DNA of 64,000 nucleotides. It comes from Micromonospora andamanensis. GTDB lineage: Bacteria; Actinomycetota; Actinomycetes; Mycobacteriales; Micromonosporaceae. Positions 20,037 through 28,319 of the stretch are shown piece after piece (within the stretch, counting starts at the first letter, position 1; the number at the start of each line of letters is the position of its first letter). The notes under the pieces were generated by a model, which saw only the letters and a list, made by a program, of their open reading frames with translations, searched no databases and was not told where the DNA came from. Location of the stretch: contig NZ_BOOZ01000003.1 of assembly GCF_016863495.1 (NCBI RefSeq), positions 62,001 through 126,000 of the forward strand, read 5' to 3'. Made by a program: the position numbers and the translations under genes.

Positions 20037-20747
20037 TCAGGACGACAGCATCGCCAGCACGATCCCCGCGTTCACCACCACGGCAGGGACCAGGCAGGCC
20101 AGCGCGCCGAACCGTGGCGTACGGTCGACCCGCTCTCCGGGGCCGGCCGGGAAACAGCGGCCCACCAGTAACCAGCCCAGACCGAACGCGACAGCCGGTG
20201 CCGGCAGCCCCACAAGCACCGCCAACGCGGTCACCGCACCGGTGCCGGCCAGCAGAAACACCACAATCAGCAGGATCGGGACGAGCAGCCCGAGCGGTCC
20301 GTAGACCAGCAGGTTGCGGGAGCGGGCCGGCCAGTGTGCGACCCGGGGTAGACCCCGGGCGGCGAGCGTGTCGTCCGCACCGACAGCTGACCGTCGGGCG
20401 TCCCGCAACGCGGCCAGCACCGCTGCCGGGCCGCCGCTCATCGACCGGGTCGCCTCGGCCAGTTCCGGCGGCGTCGGCACCAGCGAGATCGGTGGTACAC
20501 CCAGCTCACGGAGCCGGCTCTCCTGCGGTGCCAACCGGGTGCGTACCCCGGTCAGCTCCTCCCGGGCGGCCTGGACCGCGCGGGCCTGCTCGCCCGCGGC
20601 GGTCGCCGCGCCACGGCGTACCCCGTCGAGTTGCCGGGCCGCGGCCAGGTAGTCGGCCCACGCGGCCCGCACCGGATCCCCGGGTGCGCCGGCCGTCCGC
20701 TGCCGCACCGGCCCGGCGGCGGTGACCGGCGAGTGATCGAGCGTCAT
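20037..20747 (-). CDS. Membrane protein partner of the FtsK-like protein, unknown
   Basis: A 236 aa protein with an N-terminal helical, probably coiled-coil segment (about residues 28-75: AAARQLDG..., EQARAVQAAREELTGVRTRL) and three C-terminal hydrophobic helices (NLLVYGPLGLLVPILLIVVFLL, VTALAVLVGLPAPAVAFGLG, and a last one ending AGIVLAMLSS). Its ATG overlaps the stop codon of the upstream FtsK-like gene (ATGA at 20744-20747), so the two are translationally coupled and probably form one complex. It converges on folE with a 9-base gap. I do not recognise a named family. Confidence 0.75.
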   Translation of the reverse strand: MTLDHSPVTAAGPVRQRTAGAPGDPVRAAWADYLAAARQLDGVRRGAATAAGEQARAVQAAREELTGVRTRLAPQESRLRELGVPPISLVPTPPELAEATRSMSGGPAAVLAALRDARRSAVGADDTLAARGLPRVAHWPARSRNLLVYGPLGLLVPILLIVVFLLAGTGAVTALAVLVGLPAPAVAFGLGWLLVGRCFPAGPGERVDRTPRFGALACLVPAVVVNAGIVLAMLSS

Positions 20748-23293
20748 CCGGATTCCCCCTCCGCGCTGGCCGGCACGTCGTACGGAACCAGCACCACGCC
20801 ACGCTCTGCCGGCCCGTCCCAGAGCACCACCCGGTCGGGCCGGGGCCGCCACTCCACCTGGCGGCCGAAGACCGGAGTGAGCTGGGCCCCCGGCACACCC
20901 GCCACTGCCACCGCTGTCAACTTGTCCACCGTCTCGTCCGGTTCCATGAGCGTCGCGAACGAGGGCACCGTGCGCCACCAGCCGAGCAGATGCTGCCCGG
21001 CCGGCGGCCCGTCGCGCAGCAGGGCCCGCAGCCGGGCCGGCGGCAGCTGCTCGGCCGGCGCCACATCCAGCCCGAAGACGACCAGGTACGCCGGCTCACC
21101 GGCGTCCGCCACGGCGACCAGACCGGCCAGGTCCACCCGGTCGACCCGGTGGCGCCCGGCCAACTCCGCGACGAGCGCGTCGGCCAACGGTCCGGCCTCG
21201 ACATCCGGTGCCGCGACCACGAAGCGCGCCGTACCCTCCGCATGGTGGGCCGCCGTACTGTGGGCGGCCGTCGCCAGCAGGCGACACGCCCCAGGTCGTG
21301 GACCGAGAACCGCGAGGTTGCGCCCCGCCGCCGGCCCGAACGGCACCGTCGCGGAGCTGCGCGCGACATCAACCGCCCGCCCGAGCAACGCGGCCGGGGC
21401 CACCGGCTGGCCGGCTACCGCTGCCCGGTAGCGAGGATCGTTGGTCAGCAGGGGACGCGCGTACCCGGCGAAGACGGCGGGTGGCGTGGCGTCCGGCGGG
21501 CGGGCCTCCCAGAGCCGATGACGCAGCCCGGCCACCGCCTCCGGCTCGTCCGCGGGATCGGGAAACCGGACCATCCGCTCGTGACCCCGGATCGCCCCCC
21601 GTGGACCGCCGAGCCCACCGGCGGTGTTCACCACCGCGCTGCCCACCGGCAGACCGGCTGCGGCGTCGTTCGTGGGCTCCAGCACCGCCCCGCCGCCAGG
21701 CAGCGCCACGCGCACCGGGAACTGGCCCAGCAGCGAGTCCCGCTGCCCACCCTCCGACCGGGTGCCCAGACCCAGGTCACCCTCGCCAGCCAGCACCAGA
21801 TGGACACCGTACGCCCGCCCGGTGCGGGCCAGCGCGTCCAACCGGACGGCCACCTCGGCTGCCAGTCGGTCCCGCTCGGCGAAGAGCGCCGGCAGGTTCT
21901 CCAGCACACAGACGATCCGGGGGAGCGGGCGATGTGCGCGCAGCTCGGCGAACCGCTGGCCACCCGCGCGGGCGGACGCCTCCGCACGCCTGTGCACCTC
22001 GGCCGTCAGCTGGTCCAGCAGGTCCAGCACGTACTCCCGATCGGCGGCCATCGCGGCCGCCCGGACCTGCGGAATCCAGGAGCGGTCCCGCTCGGTCTGC
22101 AGAAACTCCGCAAAGGATTCACCGTCACCCAGGTCCACCAGATACAGCGCCAGCTCGTCCGGGCCGTACCGGGCGACGAGACCGAGCAACGCCGTGGTCA
22201 GGAAGGTGGACCGGCAGCCCCTCGCCCGGCCGCTGACCAGCCAGTGCGGGGTCAGCTCGGTGAAGCCGAGCGAAACCGGCCGCCCGCCGGCGTCGCCCAC
22301 GGTACTGCTCAGCCCGTCCGTCCCGGTCGCCTGCCACAGGTCGTCCAACGGTGGCAACAGGTGCGACAGGGAGAGCCGACTGCCGGCCTCGATCTGGGCG
22401 GCGATTCGGCGGCACACGGTGTCGACAAGTTCGGCCGGCGGATCCCTGTCGACGAAGACCGGAGAGTTCAGCCCACCGTCGGTACCGCCACCGGCGAAGG
22501 CCGCGCCCGGCGGATCACCGAGCAACGCGTAGGCCGTCCGCATCGCCAGCGGCGTAGCCCTGGCCAGTGCGCCTCCACCAGCCGCCGGCCACCCCGCCAC
22601 CACCAGGTGCAACCCGGCCGCCGGCCCCTGCTCGGCGAGCGCCTCGATGCGCGCCAGGTCACCTGGTCGGTGCGGTTCGGGGAGCGCCGCCAGCACCAGC
22701 AGCAGCGCGCGGTCGTGCCGACGTGGGCCGGAGGCTTCCGGTGCCACCCACCGCTCCGCCTCCGCCAGCACCGCCTGCAGACCTTCGGCGTCGGTGGCCG
22801 GCGGGGCCAGCACCCCGGCGTCACCGAGCGCCGCGAACGGCGCCAGCACGACACCCGTCGCATCCACCGCCCGTACCAGCAGCGCTCCCGCCGGTGTCGC
22901 CGCCAGCAACCGCAGCAGTACGGCCCGCAGCAGCCCGGCGACCCGTGGGTCGTACGCGTCGGTGTCCACCACGAGATGGCCACTGCCGAACATCGGCACC
23001 AGCGCCGGAAAACGTGCGTCATCCAGCGGGGCGGCCGTCCCCACCCGGACGAACGGCGGTGGCTCCGAGCCGGCGGGATGCGCCGGCTCGACAGTGTCCA
23101 GCGTGGACCCGGCCCAACCGGGGGCGAGGACGGCTGCCGCGTCGCGTAGCCGCTCGGCCAGCGCGTACTGGCGGCGCTGGTCAGCCGGAACGGGACGGGT
23201 CTCGTCGAGGATCGTCGACGCCGCCGTGACCGTCGCGGCAGCTCGGCGGTGCATCGCGGCGGCGCGGAGCGTCCGTGCCTTCGGACCGCCCAC
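20744..23293 (-). CDS. Degenerate FtsK/SpoIIIE- (EccC-) like protein
   Basis: About 849 aa from the GTG at 23293, which has GGAGGAGG just upstream. The N-terminus is helical. The central region aligns in style with FtsK/EccC ATPase domains: VSGRARGCRSTFLTTALLG sits where the Walker A loop belongs (near residue 355) but lacks both the glycine and lysine of GxxxxGK[ST]; IVCVLENLPALF occupies a Walker B-like position without the DE pair; and a second domain (NLAVLGPRPGACRLLATAA) is equally degenerate. ATP hydrolysis is therefore doubtful. It may be a structural or regulatory paralogue of secretion or DNA-pumping ATPases. It is coupled by ATGA to the membrane protein downstream. Confidence 0.75.
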   Translation of the reverse strand: MGGPKARTLRAAAMHRRAAATVTAASTILDETRPVPADQRRQYALAERLRDAAAVLAPGWAGSTLDTVEPAHPAGSEPPPFVRVGTAAPLDDARFPALVPMFGSGHLVVDTDAYDPRVAGLLRAVLLRLLAATPAGALLVRAVDATGVVLAPFAALGDAGVLAPPATDAEGLQAVLAEAERWVAPEASGPRRHDRALLLVLAALPEPHRPGDLARIEALAEQGPAAGLHLVVAGWPAAGGGALARATPLAMRTAYALLGDPPGAAFAGGGTDGGLNSPVFVDRDPPAELVDTVCRRIAAQIEAGSRLSLSHLLPPLDDLWQATGTDGLSSTVGDAGGRPVSLGFTELTPHWLVSGRARGCRSTFLTTALLGLVARYGPDELALYLVDLGDGESFAEFLQTERDRSWIPQVRAAAMAADREYVLDLLDQLTAEVHRRAEASARAGGQRFAELRAHRPLPRIVCVLENLPALFAERDRLAAEVAVRLDALARTGRAYGVHLVLAGEGDLGLGTRSEGGQRDSLLGQFPVRVALPGGGAVLEPTNDAAAGLPVGSAVVNTAGGLGGPRGAIRGHERMVRFPDPADEPEAVAGLRHRLWEARPPDATPPAVFAGYARPLLTNDPRYRAAVAGQPVAPAALLGRAVDVARSSATVPFGPAAGRNLAVLGPRPGACRLLATAAHSTAAHHAEGTARFVVAAPDVEAGPLADALVAELAGRHRVDRVDLAGLVAVADAGEPAYLVVFGLDVAPAEQLPPARLRALLRDGPPAGQHLLGWWRTVPSFATLMEPDETVDKLTAVAVAGVPGAQLTPVFGRQVEWRPRPDRVVLWDGPAERGVVLVPYDVPASAEGESG

Positions 23294-23491
23294 CGTGTCC
23301 ACCTCCTCCGCCCGAGGTCGGCACCCACTCGCCGGGCAGCAACGACGGTATCCCAGCGAAGGCTCGACCTCCGGGATGCGCGGCGGCGCTGCGCCGGTGT
23401 TGTCGTGGATCTCACCCATCGGCAATGTTCCGTCACTATCTGCCGAATCCAGGGCATTGGGTCCTGGCCCGCCAGCCGATAGCCTCAGGGG

Positions 23492-24058
23492 GTGGAATCA
23501 GTGCCGCCCTCCGCCGGTTCCCAGGTCTCCCGCGTACCGGCGCAGAGGACCCCGCCGGAGGAGCTGGCGCCGCCCGCCGTCGCGCCAGCCCCGCGCCAGC
23601 CCCGGCGACGCCTGCGTACGGCACTGACCGTGATCGCCGCTGTGGTAGCGGCGCTCTGCCTTACCGGAGGGGTGGTCGGCTACCTCGTCTACGACCGAGC
23701 CACCACCCCCGACCGCAGCACTCCCGCAGTGGTAGTGGACAACTACTTGCGTGCCTACCTGGTCGATCGAAACGACGTTCGTGCGAACCTTTTCGCGTGT
23801 GATGGCGCGGCCGAGTTCGAGATGCTGCGACGGCTAAGGAACGACCTAGCAGCCAGGGAGGAACGGTTCAGTACGACCATGTGGGTTAGTTGGGAGAGTT
23901 TCGCGGTGAATCAGGTCGACGATAACGCTGAAGTGCGCGTCGACCTGACCTTTTCTGCAGTGGTTGACGGCATCCGACAGAGCGACCGGCAGTCGTGGGT
24001 TTTCACCACGCGGTTGAACGATGACTGGCGGGTCTGTTCCGCGGCTGTGGCCAGCTAG
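23492..24058 (+). CDS. Membrane-anchored NTF2-like protein, unknown
   Basis: A 188 aa protein: a Pro-rich cytoplasmic N-terminus, a basic stretch, one membrane helix (ALTVIAAVVAALCLTGGVVGYLVY), then an extracytoplasmic domain of about 115 residues whose pattern (VVDNYLRAYLVDRN..., WVFTTRLNDDWRVCSA) suggests an NTF2/VirB8-like fold. Codons from about 23750 onward use many A/T third positions, unlike its neighbours. TAGCCT lies 6 bases before the GTG with no Shine-Dalgarno sequence, a leaderless pattern. It is the only plus-strand gene in the 20-32 kb block, and its stop faces the T4SS-like operon's last stop only 2 bases away. Confidence 0.7.
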   Translation: MESVPPSAGSQVSRVPAQRTPPEELAPPAVAPAPRQPRRRLRTALTVIAAVVAALCLTGGVVGYLVYDRATTPDRSTPAVVVDNYLRAYLVDRNDVRANLFACDGAAEFEMLRRLRNDLAAREERFSTTMWVSWESFAVNQVDDNAEVRVDLTFSAVVDGIRQSDRQSWVFTTRLNDDWRVCSAAVAS

Positions 24059-24060
24059 CC

Positions 24061-24654
24061 TCACTCCACCCAGAGCAGATGGACCGGCACCTCCAGGGTG
24101 GTCGGTGTCTGGCCGCGCCAGGCCCAGCGGTACCACTCCACCTCGGGTGTCACCCGTACGCAGATGTCGCCCTCGGCGCCCGAGTAGGTCTCGGTGACGG
24201 CGCGTAGGTCGCGCTGCTCGACGGAACCCACCATGTGCACCACCCGTCGTCCGGTGACCGAATCCGCCTCGAAGACCGGGGTCGGCGCCCGGTGGGCGGG
24301 AGCGTCAAGCGAGACGAGACGCAACCCGCCGTCCGTCGTCGGCGTGACCGGTCGGCCCACCGCCTCGACCCACACCCGTTCGACAGGCACCAGTGGGGCG
24401 AACACCTCGACCTGGTCGGACTCCGCGCGGTACCACTCGTGTTCCGGGATGACCGGGACGTAGGTGCGGCTGTTCTGCACCACCCGTTCGTCGGCCCGCA
24501 GGTCGGCACGCCACCCCAGTCCGGGCAGCCCGACACGTACCCGCCGTCCGCGTAGCTCGACGCTCCCGGCGGCGGGAACGATCTCGATCGGGCGGGGCGG
24601 CTGGGGCGCCCAGTCAGGCTGATCGGCGAAAGGGTCCGGAAGCGGTTCGGTCAT
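24061..24654 (-). CDS. Hypothetical protein, last gene of the T4SS-like operon
   Basis: A 197 aa soluble-looking protein with no signal peptide or membrane helix and a Pro-rich N-terminus. The body is rich in beta-type hydrophobic/charged alternation, with a repeated EW-Y motif: EHEWYRAESD near residue 75 and EVEWYRWAWRG near 177. This suggests two related subdomains. It starts 13 bases after the M23 peptidase gene on the same strand and so is probably cotranscribed with the secretion-like genes. I do not recognise a family. Confidence 0.65.
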   Translation of the reverse strand: MTEPLPDPFADQPDWAPQPPRPIEIVPAAGSVELRGRRVRVGLPGLGWRADLRADERVVQNSRTYVPVIPEHEWYRAESDQVEVFAPLVPVERVWVEAVGRPVTPTTDGGLRLVSLDAPAHRAPTPVFEADSVTGRRVVHMVGSVEQRDLRAVTETYSGAEGDICVRVTPEVEWYRWAWRGQTPTTLEVPVHLLWVE

Positions 24655-24667
24655 GATGACGCGTGGT

Positions 24668-25834
24668 TCACCCGGCGCCCTTCAACGGCGCACCCTTCGA
24701 CCGCATGAACGGCACCGGGTCGATGGCGCCCCGGCTGCTGCGGTCGCCTTCGACGTGCACCTCGAAGTGCAGGTGCGGCCCGGAGGAGTTGCCACTGCTG
24801 CCCACCTCGCCGATCACCTCACCAGCCTGCACCGTGTCGCCCGCAGCGACCCGGGGACGACTCACCAGATGACAGTAGCGGGTGATGAAACCCTGAGCGT
24901 GCAGCACGTCGACGAACCAGCCGCAGCCGCCCTTGCCCGGCCAGCCGTCCACGTTGCAGGTGAGTCGTCCTCTCCGGTCGGGGTCACAGCGGGAGACCAG
25001 CACCCGGCCGGTCGCCGCGACTCTGATCAGGGTGCCCTTCGGCGCGGCGATGTCCACACCGTTGTGCCCGGGCCGACTGGCGGTCCGGAATCCGGAGCCG
25101 ACTCCACCCGGAATGGGTGCGGTCCAACCGGAGGCGGCGATCTCACCGCCTGCGGCCGCGTCACACACCTCTTCTCCCGCGATCAACGCGGTCCGCGCCG
25201 CACCGCCGGCCAGCGCGTCCACGATGCGGGCGGCGAGTTCCTCGTGCTTGGCGTACGCGTCCGGGAAGGCGCTGATCTGGACCTGCTGGGCGGCCACCGT
25301 CAGCGGAAGTTTCTCCCAGCCGGGCATCTCGACGAGCTTCTCGTAGAACTTGCGGGACGCGTACTCGGGGTTCATCCGCTGGGCGACAGTGCCCCACGAA
25401 GCCCGCTGCTGGAAGAGACCGACGGAGTCGTGATCGGCGCCGATCCCCTCGTTGGGAATGTCCTGCGACCCGCCGACAGTGCTGTTGGCCAGGTTCAGCA
25501 GCCGCGACTCCTGCATGGCGGTCGCCACCGCGATCACCCAGCCCCGCGGCGGCACCTTCATCTCCTGACCGACCTTGATGATCACGGCAGCGTTCCGCAA
25601 CTGGCGTTCGCCGTACTCGGCGAAGCGCGGCATCTTGCCGCTCACGTCGACCTCGAAGTCGCCGGTGCAGTCCATGCTGGCCGGGGCCAGTTGCTCGGCG
25701 GCGTCGCCACCCAGCTCGGTGAGGAAGAAGGCACCAGCGCCACCGGTGCAGCAGAGCAGTGCCAGCGCCGCGGTGAGCGCGGCGGCGAGGGCACCGGTCC
25801 GGACCGGCCGGCGGGGACTGCTCTGCTCACTCAT
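24668..25834 (-). CDS. Bifunctional cell-wall hydrolase: transglycosylase-like plus M23 peptidase
   Basis: About 388 aa, membrane-anchored or secreted (hydrophobic segment ALAAALTAALALLCCTGGAG). The first domain (about residues 50-200) resembles a lytic transglycosylase or lysozyme fold, with AMQESRLLNLAN carrying the likely catalytic Glu and GLFQQRASWG. The second is a LytM/M23 zinc endopeptidase with HNGVDIA (HxxxD) and HLHFE (HxH). Such paired hydrolases open peptidoglycan for type IV secretion channels of Gram-positive elements (Tn916 Orf14 or Tcp-type). It overlaps the VirB8-like gene by 8 bases (ATGAGTGA) and lies in the middle of the operon. Confidence 0.88.
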   Translation of the reverse strand: MSEQSSPRRPVRTGALAAALTAALALLCCTGGAGAFFLTELGGDAAEQLAPASMDCTGDFEVDVSGKMPRFAEYGERQLRNAAVIIKVGQEMKVPPRGWVIAVATAMQESRLLNLANSTVGGSQDIPNEGIGADHDSVGLFQQRASWGTVAQRMNPEYASRKFYEKLVEMPGWEKLPLTVAAQQVQISAFPDAYAKHEELAARIVDALAGGAARTALIAGEEVCDAAAGGEIAASGWTAPIPGGVGSGFRTASRPGHNGVDIAAPKGTLIRVAATGRVLVSRCDPDRRGRLTCNVDGWPGKGGCGWFVDVLHAQGFITRYCHLVSRPRVAAGDTVQAGEVIGEVGSSGNSSGPHLHFEVHVEGDRSSRGAIDPVPFMRSKGAPLKGAG

Positions 25835-26387
25835 CCCTGCTCCAGTCCACCGCGTCCACCAGCCAGCGTCCGTCGATCCCCAGCAGTTCGAGGCGGAGAT
25901 GCCCGCCGTCGAGGGGGATCGTGGCCTCCACGAAGGTCTCACCGCGGGGGCTGATGGTCACATCGCCGGTGACCGCGCCAGCAGGCACGTCGGTCGGGTC
26001 GACGCCCGCGAGCTTCTCGGTGAGGCCGGCGGTCGAGAGCGGACGCAGCGCGTCGTGCCAGTCCTCGGCGGTCTGCCCCGGGCGGCCGAGCCAGGCTGCG
26101 ACGAAGCGTTCGGCGACCAGTTCCGGAGCCGCCTGGCCGGGCCGGGTGACCGGGGACGGCGTCGTGGTCGTGGAGATCGCGCCGTCGTCTCCGGTGGTCG
26201 GGTGCACAGTGGTGATCGGGTCGGCCGGGCGATTGCTCAGCCCGGAGGTCAGGTCGGTCGGGCCGGCCACCAGCCGGGCCGCCCCGACCACCCCGAGCAC
26301 CAGCACGGCGATGCCGAGTGCGACACCCAGCCGGGACCGTAGCAGCCGCAGGAACAGGAACTCGATGGCCCGCCGCACGACCGTCAC
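25827..26387 (-). CDS. VirB8/TcpC-like membrane protein
   Basis: A 186 aa protein with one N-terminal membrane helix (LGVALGIAVLVLGVVGAARLV), a Thr/Pro-rich linker, and an extracytoplasmic domain of about 100 residues (PELVAERFVAAWLGRPG...DGRWLVDAVDW) with an NTF2-like pattern. VirB8 and TcpC proteins, which hold conjugation channels together, have this topology. The assignment rests on topology and position between a VirB6-like gene and the cell-wall hydrolase, not on strong sequence identity. The GTG start overlaps the upstream stop (GTGA at 26384), and its own stop overlaps the next start. Confidence 0.65.
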   Translation of the reverse strand: MTVVRRAIEFLFLRLLRSRLGVALGIAVLVLGVVGAARLVAGPTDLTSGLSNRPADPITTVHPTTGDDGAISTTTTPSPVTRPGQAAPELVAERFVAAWLGRPGQTAEDWHDALRPLSTAGLTEKLAGVDPTDVPAGAVTGDVTISPRGETFVEATIPLDGGHLRLELLGIDGRWLVDAVDWSRDE

Positions 26388-28318
26388 CGTGCCTCTGAGC
26401 GGACCCGCGGTGCTGGCTTCTCGGGGGTCCGTTCGGCCGAACCGGGACGGTAGATGACGTAGGAGGGGTTCTCATCCGGCACGTCCGGCTCGGTCCAGGC
26501 GGCCGGCTGTCGGCGACGGGGCTTGGGCGCGGCTGCTCTCCTGGAGGGCTGTTCCCGGGTCTTGTCGTCGGCACCTCCGGCCTCGCGGTCGTCCGTCCGC
26601 TTCGCGGCAGCGGGTGCGCCGCTGGGGACGGGGTCCGGCCGAGCCTCCGGACGTACCTTCGGCTGCTCCGGTGCGATCGCCCGGCGCCGTCCGACGCTTG
26701 GCTCGGCGGTGCCGCCGGGCTCGGCGACGTCGAGCCGGGCGGCGGTGCGCATGTCCCGGAAGAACCGGCGGTGCCAGGAGCCTGCCGAACTGACCGCCTC
26801 GCTGTTGTCCTTGCCGCCGAGCTGGGTGATCCGGCGATACGGGCGCAGCAGCAGCCAGCCGACCACCCCGCAGAGCCAGACCAGCACCACCTGCAGCCAG
26901 CCGGGCAGGGTGGCCGTGCTCATGATGAGGTCGACAGCGAAGAGGTAGATGGCGGCACCGGTACCGAAGATCGCGATGTTGAACAGCGCCGCCACCACCG
27001 CGTTGCCCAGCCGCCGCAGGCCGGCGCTGGCCGGGCGGAGCAGACCGATGGTGCCCAGGATCGGTGCCGCGATCACCGCCCAGCGGAAGATAAGAAAGCC
27101 GAGCAGCACCAGCAGCGACGCGGTCAGGTCGAACATCGCGAAGAGCAGGGCGGCGAGCACCGCGATGAACCCGGCACCCACCCGGTCCATGTCCCGGACG
27201 CCTTGCAGGTACTCGTAGGCCTCCGGGTCCTCCCGCTCGATCTGCGCGGCAACCGTCATCCACTGCTGCTTCTTGGCGCTGATTGTGGCCTCGCGGGTTT
27301 CCGGACTCGTCCGGATCTTCTCGGCCTCTCCCCAGGACAGCGACTTGGCGTCGTAGAGCGCGGCGCCGTACTTCTTGGCGGTCTCGCTGTCGGCCGAGCC
27401 CAGTACACCGCGTAGCCAGTTCCGGTAGAGCATCGCCTCCGCGGCCGTGTCGCTGGCCCGGACCGCCGGCGGACGCTTGTCCGTGCAGGCGTCCGGGTTG
27501 GGCATCGCGCACCGGTCCGGCGGCACGTCCTTGGCGGCGGGGCCAACCGCGTCGTGCACGACGCCGAGCGTGGAGACGAGGGCACCGTCGGCGAGGTTTG
27601 CGGACTTGACCGGCCAGGCAGCCAGCGCGGTAACCGCCACCATCACCACCAACGCCCAGCCCGCCGTGGTCATCGCGCTGCTCATGTCGGACTGGCGGGA
27701 GCGCCAGAGCAGGTAGAGCCCGACGACGCAGAGTGTGACGATGCCGAAGACGCTGAACACCTTCTGGTAGATCGCCTTGGTGGCCTGGTCCACAAGCGGA
27801 TCCGCCCAGCCCCACATCGTGCCGGGCTCCCAGGCGCGTTCGCGCAGTGCGTTCGAGGCGCCGATGATCGCCGTCGCCATCATGAACTCGCCGTTGGCGA
27901 TGGTGTTTGTGAACTTGTAGTCGGGGTGCAGGAGGGTGGTCGCGCAACCAGATTCGATCTTGTAGGTGCTGTAGCTGTAGCCGGCGTAGCCGTAATCGCT
28001 GTAGTAACCCTTCGGGCCGGGAAGTTTGGACGCCTCAGGGCGGGAAGCGAACCAGCCCGCGATGCCGGAGTCGGGGGCGGTTGGTGTCGGAGGGTTGAGG
28101 CAGGTCGCCTCCGACTCCGCCACCTGTTGCAGCTTGGCGACGCAGGCGCGGAAGTCGACCTGCCATTCCTCGGTCGTGCAGAGCTCGGCCGCGGCCTGGT
28201 ACGTGACAGGCGCGGCGTACGCCGGTGTGGCCGTGAGCCCGGGCCAGCTGATCGTGGCTGCGGCGAGGACGCCGAGTGCCAGGAGGAGCGCCGTGATCCG
28301 TGCCCGGGCCCTCGCCAT
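26384..28318 (-). CDS. VirB6/TrbL-like polytopic membrane protein
   Basis: About 644 aa. A cleavable-looking signal sequence (ALLLALGVLAAATISW, ending PAYAAP) is followed by a Cys-containing extracellular segment rich in Tyr and Gly (YYSDYGYAGYSYSTYK). Around six membrane helices come next, including VFGIVTLCVVGLYLLW and LLVLLGFLIFRWAVIAAPIL. The C-terminal tail of about 120 residues is basic and disordered (RRR, KPRRRQ). This matches VirB6/TcpH/Orf15-type channel proteins of Gram-positive conjugation systems. It starts one base after the VirB4-like gene ends and overlaps the VirB8-like gene, so translation is coupled. Confidence 0.75.
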   Translation of the reverse strand: MARARARITALLLALGVLAAATISWPGLTATPAYAAPVTYQAAAELCTTEEWQVDFRACVAKLQQVAESEATCLNPPTPTAPDSGIAGWFASRPEASKLPGPKGYYSDYGYAGYSYSTYKIESGCATTLLHPDYKFTNTIANGEFMMATAIIGASNALRERAWEPGTMWGWADPLVDQATKAIYQKVFSVFGIVTLCVVGLYLLWRSRQSDMSSAMTTAGWALVVMVAVTALAAWPVKSANLADGALVSTLGVVHDAVGPAAKDVPPDRCAMPNPDACTDKRPPAVRASDTAAEAMLYRNWLRGVLGSADSETAKKYGAALYDAKSLSWGEAEKIRTSPETREATISAKKQQWMTVAAQIEREDPEAYEYLQGVRDMDRVGAGFIAVLAALLFAMFDLTASLLVLLGFLIFRWAVIAAPILGTIGLLRPASAGLRRLGNAVVAALFNIAIFGTGAAIYLFAVDLIMSTATLPGWLQVVLVWLCGVVGWLLLRPYRRITQLGGKDNSEAVSSAGSWHRRFFRDMRTAARLDVAEPGGTAEPSVGRRRAIAPEQPKVRPEARPDPVPSGAPAAAKRTDDREAGGADDKTREQPSRRAAAPKPRRRQPAAWTEPDVPDENPSYVIYRPGSAERTPEKPAPRVRSEAR

Positions 28319-28319
28319 G

